Shown here piece by piece: positions 24,973-33,896 of a stretch of 64,000 nt of DNA. A model generated the notes under the pieces. It worked only from the letters and a program-made list of their open reading frames with translations, was not told the DNA's origin and made no database searches. Location: assembly GCA_013824715.1 (NCBI GenBank), contig PNOH01000001.1:1-64000 (forward strand), read 5' to 3'. Position numbers and translations under genes: made by a program. Every line of letters begins with the position of its first letter. The stretch's first letter is position 1. Origin of the DNA: Odoribacter sp. GTDB taxonomy: Bacteria; Bacteroidota; Bacteroidia; Bacteroidales; Prolixibacteraceae.

Positions 24973-25662
24973 ATGAAAATTGAAATACTACAATTGCTAG
25001 AAGGAGCCCAAAAGGCGCAAGGACTTACCGTAATTATTGATGTATTTCGGGCATTTTCGACTGCCTGTTATGCTTTTGAGGCAGGCATTCAGCGGATCTA
25101 TCCGGTTGGCGATCTTGAAAAAGCATATCAACTGAAGCAACAAAATCCTGATTATATACTGGTTGGCGAACGGTATGAACAGAAACCTGAGGGATTTGAC
25201 TTCGGAAATTCGCCTTCACAACTATTTAATGCCGATTTGACCGGGAAAACGATGGTTCATACCACCAGTTCAGGAACACAGGGAATTGCCAATGCAAAAG
25301 GTGCAGATGAAATAATTACCGGAAGCTTTGTGAATGCCAAGGCTATCAGTAATTACATACGAAAACAAAATCCGGACAAGGTTTCGCTGGTTTGCATGGG
25401 CTACAGTTGCCAGTATCCTACTGATGAAGATACCTTGCTCGCTGTTTATATAAAAAATGAACTTGAAGGAATTTCAAATGATTTTCAGGCCATGGTTGAG
25501 CAGATCAGAACAGGTGACGGAGCACGCTTTTTTGCACCTGAAAAACAGGAATGGGCGCCGACTGCCGATTTTGATCTTTGCCTTTCGCTGAACCGTTTCG
25601 ACTTTATCCTGAAAGTGGAGAATGAAAACGGATTAAACTATCTGAAGCGGATAAATGTTTGA
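24973..25662 (+). CDS. comB: 2-phosphosulfolactate phosphatase family (ComB)
   Basis: A 229-residue protein of the ComB fold: VIIDVFRAFSTACYAFEAG (~20), GFDFGNSPSQL, TTSSGTQGI (~97) and CMGYSCQYPTDED, which carry the Mg-binding and catalytic residues. In methanogens it dephosphorylates 2-phosphosulfolactate in coenzyme M synthesis. Bacterial homologues are widespread and their substrates are largely unknown. The gene precedes patB by 53 bp. Confidence 0.82.
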   Translation: MKIEILQLLEGAQKAQGLTVIIDVFRAFSTACYAFEAGIQRIYPVGDLEKAYQLKQQNPDYILVGERYEQKPEGFDFGNSPSQLFNADLTGKTMVHTTSSGTQGIANAKGADEIITGSFVNAKAISNYIRKQNPDKVSLVCMGYSCQYPTDEDTLLAVYIKNELEGISNDFQAMVEQIRTGDGARFFAPEKQEWAPTADFDLCLSLNRFDFILKVENENGLNYLKRINV

Positions 25663-25715
25663 CCATGTTATTATCTCAGGATAAAAGATAATTTCAACCA
25701 CATCTATATAAATAA

Positions 25716-26885
25716 ATGAAGACATACAATTTTGACGAACTGATTGACCGGACCCACTCCAACAGCGTTAAGTACGACGGACGAAAAGCTTTTTTTGGAA
25801 ACGCTGATTTGTTGCCACTTTGGGTGGCCGATATGGATTTCAGAACACCTGATTTTATTGTGGAAGCTATTAGAAAGAGGGCCGAACACGAAATATTCGG
25901 ATATACCTTGCGGGCCGATTCGTATCATCAATCCATCGTAAACTGGTTAAAACGCCGGTACAATTGGGAAATCAGGCCAGAATGGATTTCTTTCAGTCCC
26001 GGAGTGGTGGCAGGTTTAACTATCGCCATCGAAGCATTGTCAAAACCCGGTGATGGAGTGATTGTGCAGCCACCGGTATATTTTCCGTTTTTTGATTCCG
26101 TAAAAGGGACTGGTCGTGAAATGATAGAAAATCCATTAAAGCTTGAAAACGGACGATACTATTTTGATCTGGAAGATTTAAAAAGCAAAATTAAGCCATC
26201 AACCAGATTGTTGCTGCTTAGTAATCCGCACAATCCGGGAGGAATGGCGTGGAATAGGGAGGAACTTTCTGCACTTGCGCAAATCTGTCTGGAAAATAAA
26301 ATTCTGATTATTTCAGATGAAATTCATTCCGATCTGATCTTTGATGGATTCAGGCATACACCACTGGCCGGTATTTCTGAAGAGATTGCCCAAAACAGCG
26401 TTATTTGCATGGCGCCCAGCAAAACCTTCAATACAGCAGGTTTAACCACTTCATTTCTGGTCATTCCGAACAGAAGGCACTTTGTTGCCTATGAGCGGGT
26501 AATGCGGCTTCCGCATCTGCACATGGGAAATATTTTTGGCACAGTTGCGCTCGAAGCTGCATACACCCATGGTGATGAATGGCTGACACAATTACTTCAA
26601 TACCTTCAGGAAAATTATCAACAACTGGAGCAGTTTTTTCAGGAAAACATTCCGGAAGTTAAAGTGATGCGCCCTGAATCTACTTATTTAATTTGGATCG
26701 ACTTTTCGGCTTTGGGGCTTACTGATGAAATACTCAACAAAAAACTGATAGACGGCGGCGTCGGATTGAACCGGGGTGTTCAGTTTGGCAAACAAGGGAG
26801 TGGTTTTATGCGCATGAATATGGGATGCCCACGGTCTGTCTTAATGGAAGCATTGCTCCGGATTAAAAATGCTTTATTGAAATAG
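25716..26885 (+). CDS. patB: MalY/PatB-type PLP enzyme (cystathionine β-lyase)
   Basis: A 389-residue fold-type I PLP enzyme. LPLWVADMDFRTP (~33) is the MalY/PatB signature, LLLSNPHNPGG binds the cofactor pocket, ISDEIHSDL contains the pyridine-N Asp, and APSKTFNTAG the Schiff-base lysine. It should cleave cystathionine or cysteine conjugates to ammonia, pyruvate and a thiol. It ends 33 bp before the convergent hypB stop and marks the edge of the hydrogenase island. Confidence 0.88.
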   Translation: MKTYNFDELIDRTHSNSVKYDGRKAFFGNADLLPLWVADMDFRTPDFIVEAIRKRAEHEIFGYTLRADSYHQSIVNWLKRRYNWEIRPEWISFSPGVVAGLTIAIEALSKPGDGVIVQPPVYFPFFDSVKGTGREMIENPLKLENGRYYFDLEDLKSKIKPSTRLLLLSNPHNPGGMAWNREELSALAQICLENKILIISDEIHSDLIFDGFRHTPLAGISEEIAQNSVICMAPSKTFNTAGLTTSFLVIPNRRHFVAYERVMRLPHLHMGNIFGTVALEAAYTHGDEWLTQLLQYLQENYQQLEQFFQENIPEVKVMRPESTYLIWIDFSALGLTDEILNKKLIDGGVGLNRGVQFGKQGSGFMRMNMGCPRSVLMEALLRIKNALLK

Positions 26886-26917
26886 GCGCATGGAAGCCCG
26901 TGGTGGCAGCATCTATT

Positions 26918-27724
26918 TTAAATGGTGGAGTTGCTGTTCGGTTTGCGGGAATATGACTTTAGCCAATTGTACCACTCGTCCATTCCTTCTCCGGTTTTTG
27001 CTGAAACTTCAAAAAATTCCATTTCAGGATTTAACCTTTTTACCAGATTTTTAGCTTTTTCAATATCAAAATCAACGTAAGGCAAAAGATCTGTTTTGTT
27101 GATTATACAAACATTAGAAGTATGAAAAATGGTTGGATACTTGGCCGGTTTGTCATCCCCTTCCGTCACACTAAAAATGGTCACACGTTTACCTTCCCCC
27201 AAATCGAACATTGACGGGCAAATCAAATTCCCCACATTTTCAATAATCAAAAATGAATGACTTTCAGGGGCCAGTTGTTTGACTGCTTTTTTTACCATGT
27301 CCGCATCCAAATGGCAACCGTTTCCGGTATTTATCTGCACTGCCTCTGCTCCCGCTTTTTGAATGCGTTCGGCATCATTTGCAGTTTGCTGGTCGCCTTC
27401 AATCACATAAAATTTCAGTTGGTCGCCGATTTCAGCAATCGTTCTTTCAATAATGGAAGTTTTGCCCGACCCCGGTGAACTTACCATGTTTATGGCGAAA
27501 ATATCCAGGGCTTCAAAAAATCCCCGGTTGCGTTCTGCCAGCAAATTATTCTTTGAAAGAATGTTAGTTTCAACTGAGATTTCCCGATGCTGGTGTTCGC
27601 CAGGATGATGATGATGATGTGGAACAGTATGGTCATGGGAATGATGGTGATGTTCCAAATAGTCTTGTCCCGGTTTATAAATTCTAACATTGTCGTTTTC
27701 TTCGCAGCCACAAGTATCGCACAT
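26918..27724 (-). CDS. hypB: hydrogenase nickel-incorporation GTPase HypB
   Basis: A 268-residue metallo-GTPase. The N-terminus has MCDTCGCEE (high-affinity metal-site type) and a His-rich nickel-storage stretch (HHHHSHDH, then HHHHHPGEHQH, ~25-47). GTPase motifs are SSPGSGKTS (P-loop), EGDQQT and NKTDLLPY (G4). It delivers Ni to the hydrogenase large-subunit precursor together with HypA. It is last in the hypFCDEAB cluster, 15 bp after hypA. Confidence 0.95.
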   Translation of the reverse strand: MCDTCGCEENDNVRIYKPGQDYLEHHHHSHDHTVPHHHHHPGEHQHREISVETNILSKNNLLAERNRGFFEALDIFAINMVSSPGSGKTSIIERTIAEIGDQLKFYVIEGDQQTANDAERIQKAGAEAVQINTGNGCHLDADMVKKAVKQLAPESHSFLIIENVGNLICPSMFDLGEGKRVTIFSVTEGDDKPAKYPTIFHTSNVCIINKTDLLPYVDFDIEKAKNLVKRLNPEMEFFEVSAKTGEGMDEWYNWLKSYSRKPNSNSTI

Positions 27725-27739
27725 AACTTTTTATTTTTA

Positions 27740-28078
27740 TTATACTGTTAAAGATTTAACCCGCAATTGTTTTCCGTCAATAATTTTCAAAGTACCGCCA
27801 CCACAACCTGGACAAATGGCAAGTAAATCACCGATTTCGAACATGAGATTGCAATCGTTGCATACCGCTTTACCGGGAATTGGGAAAAAGTTTATTTGTG
27901 TTTCGCCCAAAATAGTCCCTTCCACCGTTATTTTCAATGCAAATTCCAAAGCATCCAAAACTACGCCTGACAAAGCGCCAATTTCAATATCGATAGATTG
28001 TATCTGATCTGCCTTCTCCTTCGTTGCAATTTCTTCAGCAATGTCAATAATTGATTGGGCTATTGAGAATTCGTGCAT
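27740..28078 (-). CDS. hypA: hydrogenase maturation nickel chaperone HypA
   Basis: A 112-residue protein beginning MHEFSIAQSI, where His2 is the Ni ligand. The zinc site CNDC with CPGCGG (residues ~74-96) is intact. It hands nickel from HypB to the large subunit. It sits 9 bp after hypE and 15 bp before hypB. Confidence 0.95.
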   Translation of the reverse strand: MHEFSIAQSIIDIAEEIATKEKADQIQSIDIEIGALSGVVLDALEFALKITVEGTILGETQINFFPIPGKAVCNDCNLMFEIGDLLAICPGCGGGTLKIIDGKQLRVKSLTV

Positions 28079-28087
28079 AATTTTCTT

Positions 28088-29104
28088 TTAACAAATTCTG
28101 GGCAATTGGTCGCCCGAAAGCATATCAACAATACGTTTCCCTCCAATTTTAGTCTGCAAAACTACCATTCCCGGGTGTTCACTTACAACCGTCCCAATGA
28201 TAGCAGCATTTTTCCCATACTCGTTCTTCTGTAAATTTAATAAAATTTGAGAGGCATCTTTTTCAGCAACAATAAAAACAATTTTCCCTTCATTGGCCAC
28301 ATATAACGGGTCGAACCCAAAGAACTCACACATTCCGCGTACACTTTCACGAACCGGAATTTGTTCCTCGGTTATCTCAATTCCGAAATTTTTGTTAGTT
28401 GTAATTTCAGCTAAAACAGTTGCCAGTCCGCCACGGGTAGCATCCCGCATAAATTTTATGTTTTCAGAGACTTGTAGCACCCCGTTTACCAAATCATTTA
28501 AAGGGGCACAGTCTGACTCTACCTTTGCGAGAACTTTAAAATCGTTACGGGCGCTCATAACTGCAATTCCATGGTCGGCAATAAATCCGTTTATCAATAT
28601 TTTGTCTCCCGGTTGAATTCCTTCCCCAGAACTTATTTTCCTGTGATGCGGTTTGAGTTTCCCAATTCCTGAAGTATTAATGAAAATTTTATCACATTTC
28701 CCCCGGTTAACTACTTTGGTGTCGCCGGCAACAATTTTAATGTTGGCCTGAATAGCGGTATCTGCCATGCTTTTTACAATTTTTTCGAGGATCTGAAAAT
28801 CCAGTCCTTCTTCTATGATAAAGCCTGCACTAAAAAATTCAGGTGTTGCCCCTGAAACTGCAAGGTCGTTTACAGTGCCGCAAATTGCCAGTTTCCCGAT
28901 ATCTCCGCCCGGGAAAAACAGTGGGTCAACGACATACGAATCGGTTGTAAATGCCAGGTTTTCACTATTCATGACCAACAAGGCAGAATCTCCCCCGGCA
29001 TTCAGGATTTCATTTCCAAAATACCTGAGAAACAATCCCTTTATTAATTCATTACTCCGTTTTCCTCCACTGCCGTGGCTTAATAAAATTGTTCCACTGT
29101 TCAT
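28088..29104 (-). CDS. hypE: hydrogenase maturation protein HypE
   Basis: A 338-residue PurM/ThiL-fold enzyme with LLSHGSGGKRSNELI near the start, AFTTDSYVVDPLFFPGGDIG, and the C-terminal PRIC whose cysteine carries the thiocarboxamide converted to thiocyanate, the cyanide ligand of Ni-Fe sites. It overlaps hypD by four bases, implying translational coupling. Confidence 0.95.
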   Translation of the reverse strand: MNSGTILLSHGSGGKRSNELIKGLFLRYFGNEILNAGGDSALLVMNSENLAFTTDSYVVDPLFFPGGDIGKLAICGTVNDLAVSGATPEFFSAGFIIEEGLDFQILEKIVKSMADTAIQANIKIVAGDTKVVNRGKCDKIFINTSGIGKLKPHHRKISSGEGIQPGDKILINGFIADHGIAVMSARNDFKVLAKVESDCAPLNDLVNGVLQVSENIKFMRDATRGGLATVLAEITTNKNFGIEITEEQIPVRESVRGMCEFFGFDPLYVANEGKIVFIVAEKDASQILLNLQKNEYGKNAAIIGTVVSEHPGMVVLQTKIGGKRIVDMLSGDQLPRIC

Positions 29105-30180
29105 AGTCTGTATTTATAATAAGCCTGACACGATCCTTCTGCCGAAACCATACAAGCGCCCACCGGATTATCCGGGGTACATATTTCCCCAAACAGTTTA
29201 CAGTCGGTCGGAAGTTTTTTCCCCTTCAGGATTTCACCACAAATACACCCTATTGCTTCCTCTGGTTCCGGCAAATTCAAATCAAAATACTTTTCAGCGT
29301 CAAATTCCTCAAACTCCTTTTTGAGCTTTAACCCACTGTTGGGAACCACTCCCAAACCCCGCCACCAATCATCTTTAAGTTCAAAAACTTCGTTTAAAAT
29401 TTTTAAGGCTTTTAGGTTCCCTTGTGGTTTAACTGCCCGTTTGTACTGAATTTCATTCCTTGGTTCTCCCGTTTCATACTGTATAACCAGCATTAAAATT
29501 CCCTGTAACAAATCAACAGGTTCAAAACCTGTGATTACGCAGCCCAGCCTTAATTTCTCAACTATATCATTGTAAATGCCGGAGCCTGTAATTGTACTTA
29601 CATGCCCGGGGCAGATGTACCCGTTTATTTTTACGCCTTCAACGATGAGGGCAGCCATGGCAGGCGGCATAATTTTATGAGCGCTCAACAAGTAAAAATT
29701 ATTGATTTTTTCATTCTTTGCCTGAAGGATGGTTACCGCACTTGCAGGCGAAGTCGTTTCAAAACCGATTCCTAGAAAAACTACTTTTTTCAATGGATTA
29801 TGTTTCGCAATTTCAAGCGCATCCAGCGGGGAATAAATCATTCTGACATCAGCGCTCTTTGCCCGTTCCTTTTCCAAGGTTGAATCTGAACCCGGTACCC
29901 GCAATAAATCGCCGTACGTTGTCAGGATTATATCGTCTTTTTCGGATAGTTTGATGGCTTTGTCTATGAATGATTTGCCGGTAACACAAACGGGGCAACC
30001 GGGACCGCTCAGCAACCGGATGGTTGGCGGAAGCAATGCCGGAATGCCGGATTTACGGATTGCCATAGTATGCCCACCGCAAACTTCCATTAACCGGACA
30101 GGATTTTTGCTTTCCCGGTGAATTGCCTTTACCAATTCGGTAACAGCGCTTTTGTCCCAGTACTCATCAATGTACCTCAT
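29101..30180 (-). CDS. hypD: hydrogenase maturation protein HypD
   Basis: A 359-residue [4Fe-4S] protein on which Fe(CN)2CO assembles with HypC. Hallmarks are MEVCGGHTMAI (~38), SGPGCPVCVT (~70) and the C-terminal cysteines (AIGCICGEILKGKKLPTDC, CTPDNPVGACMVS). It overlaps both hypC and hypE by four bases. Confidence 0.95.
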   Translation of the reverse strand: MRYIDEYWDKSAVTELVKAIHRESKNPVRLMEVCGGHTMAIRKSGIPALLPPTIRLLSGPGCPVCVTGKSFIDKAIKLSEKDDIILTTYGDLLRVPGSDSTLEKERAKSADVRMIYSPLDALEIAKHNPLKKVVFLGIGFETTSPASAVTILQAKNEKINNFYLLSAHKIMPPAMAALIVEGVKINGYICPGHVSTITGSGIYNDIVEKLRLGCVITGFEPVDLLQGILMLVIQYETGEPRNEIQYKRAVKPQGNLKALKILNEVFELKDDWWRGLGVVPNSGLKLKKEFEEFDAEKYFDLNLPEPEEAIGCICGEILKGKKLPTDCKLFGEICTPDNPVGACMVSAEGSCQAYYKYRL

Positions 30181-30401
30181 TCTTTTCCCTTTTGAATTAT
30201 TTCATTAAAAAGTTCCATGGTTTCCCGGGCTTCTTTTTCATCAATTATTTGAATTACAAATCCTGAATGCAATAAAACATAGTCGCCCACTTTTACATTT
30301 TCAACCAGGTCAAGGGCTGCGTTGTATTCTGCACCTCCCAACGAAATGCAGGTTTTCTGACCATCCACTGATAAAACTTTTGCCGGAATACTTAAACACA
30401 T
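30177..30401 (-). CDS. hypC: hydrogenase maturation chaperone HypC
   Basis: A 74-residue β-barrel protein starting MCLSIPAKVLS, whose Cys2 binds the iron and the large-subunit precursor. LLHSGFVIQIIDEKEA is the usual C-terminal helix region. It lies 64 bp downstream of hypF and overlaps hypD by four bases. Confidence 0.95.
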   Translation of the reverse strand: MCLSIPAKVLSVDGQKTCISLGGAEYNAALDLVENVKVGDYVLLHSGFVIQIIDEKEARETMELFNEIIQKGKE

Positions 30402-30465
30402 GTTGGTAGATTTTTAATGACAACTGATCATTTTTGATTTGAGACTTATCAAAGTTCACCATTCA

Positions 30466-32751
30466 TCAATGAATACTTATTTGATTTAAATTCCTTCTTT
30501 TTGCAGCAATTGCAAGTTGCCCCAGTGAAATTCCTCCATCGTTACAAGGGACCGAGCAGTTTGAAAACACATAGAACCCACATTTCAAAAGATTATTTTC
30601 TGTCCTTTCCAAAAGATACCGGTTTTGAAATGTCCCGCCCGACAAAACCACTTTGTTCAATCCTGTGTTTTTACTTATTTTTTTCACGCCCTCTGCTATA
30701 ATTGATGAAATCGTATTGTGAAATTTTGCTGAAATGATTTCAGTCCCTGTTTTTCGCTGTAAATCACGGACAATTTCCGAAAACATTTCCGAAAATACAA
30801 TGACATCGGACTGTTTGTATGTGTATTTTCTGTTTTCATTTTTTGCTGCAATATTTTCGAGCCGCATGGGCGCTTCAGCTTCAAAGGTAGAATGTGTGCA
30901 AAGATTTAATAGAGCTGAAACTGCATCGAATAACCGTCCGCAACTGCTTGTAAGCGGACAGTTGATGTTTCCATTGATCGCGTTAAAAATCCAGTCAATT
31001 TTTTCATCCGGAATTTTTTCAAGAAAAGGAAGATTAAAATGTAAAAAATCCCGGCCAAAAACTTTATATAACCATGAAACCGCCATCCTCCACGGTTCTT
31101 TGGCCGCCAAATCGCCGCCAGGCATCGGAATATACTCCAAATGAGTAACACGCTGGTAACGATCCAAATCGCAAACCATAAATTCTGAGCCCCAAATATT
31201 CCCGTCATCGCCCAGCCCTGTACCATCGAAACTCACACCAATTACCTTTTCATCTAATCCAAATTCAGCCATGCACGACGCAATGTGGGCGTGGTGGTGC
31301 TGCACAGAAAAAGTTGATAATCCTGAACTTAAAGCGTATTTGGTAGAAAGGTAGTCGGGGTGCAGGTCATGAACTACGATTTCCGGTTTGACCCTGAACA
31401 TTTTTTGAAATTGGATAATACTTTTCTCATAAAAAGAAAAAGTTTCAAAATCTTTTAAATCCCCTATGTGCTGGCTTAAAATTGCCTGGTTCCCCTTTCC
31501 CAGACAGAACGTGTTTTTAAGTTCCGCACCCGTTGCCAGAATTCCGTCAGAATTCCATTTCAAATTCACCGGGTTTGGCGCCCAACCCCTGGAGCGGCGC
31601 ATTATCCGGGGTTTATTACTGACCACCTGTAACACTGAATCGTCGCTTCGGTTATAAATAACCCGGTTGTAAATAACTACCGCATCACATATCGAACCTA
31701 GCTTTTTTTCCGCATCTTTATTTTCAATAATAATGGGTTCATCTTTTAAATTACCGCTGGTAAAAATTATTGCCGGTGTTTTTAATTTTTCAAAAAGCAA
31801 ATAATGAAATGGCATGTATGGAAGTAATGCACCTATTGTATTTATTCCGTTACTAACACCTTCAGGCAACAGGTTTTTAGACCTTAAAATTACAATTGGC
31901 CGTCGCCACGAATCCAGGGTGTCAATTTCTTTTTGATTTGCGGCACAGTATTGGGTTACAGTTTCAAGGTCCCGGAACATAACTGCAAAAGGTTTCCCCT
32001 CCCGTATTTTTATTTTTCTAAGTTGCTGCACGGAATACCCCTGCAAAGCATCACAAGCAATAAAAAATCCCCCGATCCCTTTAATGGCAACAATTTTCCC
32101 TTCTGATAAGTATAGGGCCATGTGTTCAAGAACCTCTTCAAAATTTTCTGTTTTAACATTTTCTGAAATGAACATGTAATTTGGGCCACAGTTCAGGCAG
32201 GCGACCGGTTGTGCATGAAACCTCCGGTTGGTAGGGTTTTCGTATTCCGAAGCACAGGTCGGGCACATTTCAAAAACATCCATTGTTGTTTTATTGCGGT
32301 CGTATGGCAAATTGCGTATGATTGAAAACCGGGGGCCACAATTGGTGCAGTTTGTAAACGGGTAATTTAGCCTATGTGGTTGTTTCCGGATGTCTTCCAG
32401 GCAGTTTGCACAAACCGCAATATCGGGGCCGATTTGTGTAATTTCCTTTTCCTCTGAATATTCATCACTTAAAACAATCTGGAAACCGTTTTTATGTGCC
32501 TGATCTGAAGGTAAAATCAATACATTTTCAATTTGAGCTGCAACAGGGGCATTACTTTTTAAATCCGATATAAAATCGTCAATATCCATCATTTTCCCCG
32601 AGGCTTCAATTAATATCCCTTCGCTTCGGTTTTTTACCCAACCTGAAATATTATTTTTCTGAGCTGCCTGGAAAACAAACGGACGAAATCCTACTCCCTG
32701 AACCAGGCCCTTAATTCGTATTGTAACATGTTCAAGGGTATCTTTTTTCAT
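30466..32751 (-). CDS. hypF: carbamoyltransferase HypF
   Basis: The start at 32751 (MKKDTLEHVTIRIKGLVQG) gives 761 residues, the family length; in-frame sequence upstream does not resemble HypF. Domains in order are acylphosphatase (GLVQGVGFRPFVFQ, ~10-90), two zinc fingers (CANCLEDI, CTNCGPRFS, CPTC, CLNCGPNY), a YrdC-like domain (EGKIVAIKGIGGF, MPFHYLL) and a Kae1-like domain (VQHHHAHIASCMAE, SFDGTGLGDDG). It makes the carbamoyl group transferred to HypE. First gene of the hyp cluster, divergent from the Crp/Fnr gene. Confidence 0.94.
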   Translation of the reverse strand: MKKDTLEHVTIRIKGLVQGVGFRPFVFQAAQKNNISGWVKNRSEGILIEASGKMMDIDDFISDLKSNAPVAAQIENVLILPSDQAHKNGFQIVLSDEYSEEKEITQIGPDIAVCANCLEDIRKQPHRLNYPFTNCTNCGPRFSIIRNLPYDRNKTTMDVFEMCPTCASEYENPTNRRFHAQPVACLNCGPNYMFISENVKTENFEEVLEHMALYLSEGKIVAIKGIGGFFIACDALQGYSVQQLRKIKIREGKPFAVMFRDLETVTQYCAANQKEIDTLDSWRRPIVILRSKNLLPEGVSNGINTIGALLPYMPFHYLLFEKLKTPAIIFTSGNLKDEPIIIENKDAEKKLGSICDAVVIYNRVIYNRSDDSVLQVVSNKPRIMRRSRGWAPNPVNLKWNSDGILATGAELKNTFCLGKGNQAILSQHIGDLKDFETFSFYEKSIIQFQKMFRVKPEIVVHDLHPDYLSTKYALSSGLSTFSVQHHHAHIASCMAEFGLDEKVIGVSFDGTGLGDDGNIWGSEFMVCDLDRYQRVTHLEYIPMPGGDLAAKEPWRMAVSWLYKVFGRDFLHFNLPFLEKIPDEKIDWIFNAINGNINCPLTSSCGRLFDAVSALLNLCTHSTFEAEAPMRLENIAAKNENRKYTYKQSDVIVFSEMFSEIVRDLQRKTGTEIISAKFHNTISSIIAEGVKKISKNTGLNKVVLSGGTFQNRYLLERTENNLLKCGFYVFSNCSVPCNDGGISLGQLAIAAKRRNLNQISIH

Positions 32752-32951
32752 ATTGTTTCGGCAAATAAACTCTGTTAATATCGAAAAATTAAAACAAATA
32801 AAGCTAATATAGCAGAAAAAATTATTTCCCTGTTTTAGCTGTTCCATCATTATAATTGTTAAGGGGGTTGAACGACGGATTTTCATGAATGTTATGAGAT
32901 ATATCCTTCTGCCAAAACCTAAGAGCAATTTCCCCGTAGAAATTCAGTAAT

Positions 32952-32959
32952 TAACTTTG
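32952..32959 (+). promoter_or_regulatory. -7 box of the Crp/Fnr gene
   Basis: TAACTTTG matches TAnnTTTG and lies about 54 nt before the chosen ATG (33013) in the 261-bp divergent region with hypF. No clear -33 box is visible. If it is real, the in-frame start at 32977 is still possible but tight. Confidence 0.4.
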
Positions 32960-33012
32960 GTTGTTTTTGCATATCGGTGTCTTGCCGGATTTTCAATTTA
33001 AATAACATACTA

Positions 33013-33720
33013 ATGAAAATTGTCCAGCCGTCTTGTCTTTCCTGCTTAACCAAAGCACTTTCATTCTTCAGTGAATTGGATTCATTTGATTTACTGAATC
33101 TTAGCAATAATAAAATCTGCAATTTCTATAAAAAAGGACATATTGTATTTTACGAAGGAAAAATTCCAACCGGTATTTACTGCCTGGAACAAGGAAAGGT
33201 AAAAATTTACCGGGTTGGCATAGATGGGAAAGAACAAATTGTACGTTTTTCAACTCCAGGGAGTTTCCTTGGTATCCGTTCGTTATTAAGCGAGGAAAGA
33301 TATACCGCTTCGGCCGCAACATTGGAAGATTCGGTGATTTGTTTTATCAATAAATCTTTCTTTTTCCACTTAATCAACAAGTACCCCAAAATGAATGTTG
33401 AAATTGTAGGCTACCTGTGTAAAATGCTTAAAGAAGCCGAGGATAAAATTATTTCGATTGCCCAAAAGCCTGTTAGGGAAAGGTTGGCAGAGTCGTTGTT
33501 AATTCTGAATCACGTTTATAAACCTAATGGGAAGTCCGTGTCTGAACCTAAAATTTTATTGTCCCGCGAAGACCTGGCAAACATTCTTGGGACTGCCACC
33601 GAAACCGTCAGTCGCCTCTTACATGAATTGAAGGATGAAAATCTGATTTCCATCGAGGGCAGGTCAATTACACTTACAGATGTAGAGGGATTAAAACTTA
33701 CCGCAAGGATTTTTGAATGA
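33013..33720 (+). CDS. Crp/Fnr-family regulator of the hydrogenase island
   Basis: From ATG 33013 the protein has 235 residues (an upstream start at 32977 would add 12). A sensory β-barrel (KGHIVFYEGKIPTGIYCLEQ), dimer helix and winged helix (LSREDLANILGTATETVSRLL) are clear, and that recognition helix resembles FNR's TVSR type. Cysteines at 8, 11, 36, 57 and 110 could include an FNR-like oxygen-sensitive cluster (CLSC at the N-terminus). It sits between hypF and the hydrogenase operon and probably controls both, perhaps through the FNR-like site at 33738. Confidence 0.85.
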   Translation: MKIVQPSCLSCLTKALSFFSELDSFDLLNLSNNKICNFYKKGHIVFYEGKIPTGIYCLEQGKVKIYRVGIDGKEQIVRFSTPGSFLGIRSLLSEERYTASAATLEDSVICFINKSFFFHLINKYPKMNVEIVGYLCKMLKEAEDKIISIAQKPVRERLAESLLILNHVYKPNGKSVSEPKILLSREDLANILGTATETVSRLLHELKDENLISIEGRSITLTDVEGLKLTARIFE

Positions 33721-33737
33721 ATAAATCCCCCAAAATA

Positions 33738-33751
33738 TTGACTTAGATCAT
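33738..33751. promoter_or_regulatory. FNR-like binding site
   Basis: TTGACTTAGATCAT matches the FNR consensus TTGATnnnnATCAA at 8 of 10 defined positions. It lies 18 bp after the Crp/Fnr gene and about 145 bp before the HdrA-like gene, well placed to control the hydrogenase operon. The regulator's recognition helix is of the FNR kind. Confidence 0.5.
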
Positions 33752-33896
33752 TTTTTAAGCTTACCTGTATCATACAATAAGAGATTAGTTTCCAATAAAT
33801 TTAAAGATGCGTTGAACCTTTATGTGTGGGTCAATTTGTCTGAAGGAAATCAACGCGGCTAATTAATTACTTAATCCGAATAGAACTTATCTTACT

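Noticed and set aside
24973-25662. ComB homologue as evidence of coenzyme M synthesis feeding the Hdr proteins
   Set aside because: ComB-family proteins are widespread in bacteria without coenzyme M. No other CoM genes are visible and the Hdr operon lacks HdrB, so a heterodisulfide link is unsupported.
32752-32928. A 59-residue N-terminal extension of HypF
   Set aside because: Characterised HypF proteins begin at the acylphosphatase domain, which starts at ATG 32751; the extension is unlike any HypF.
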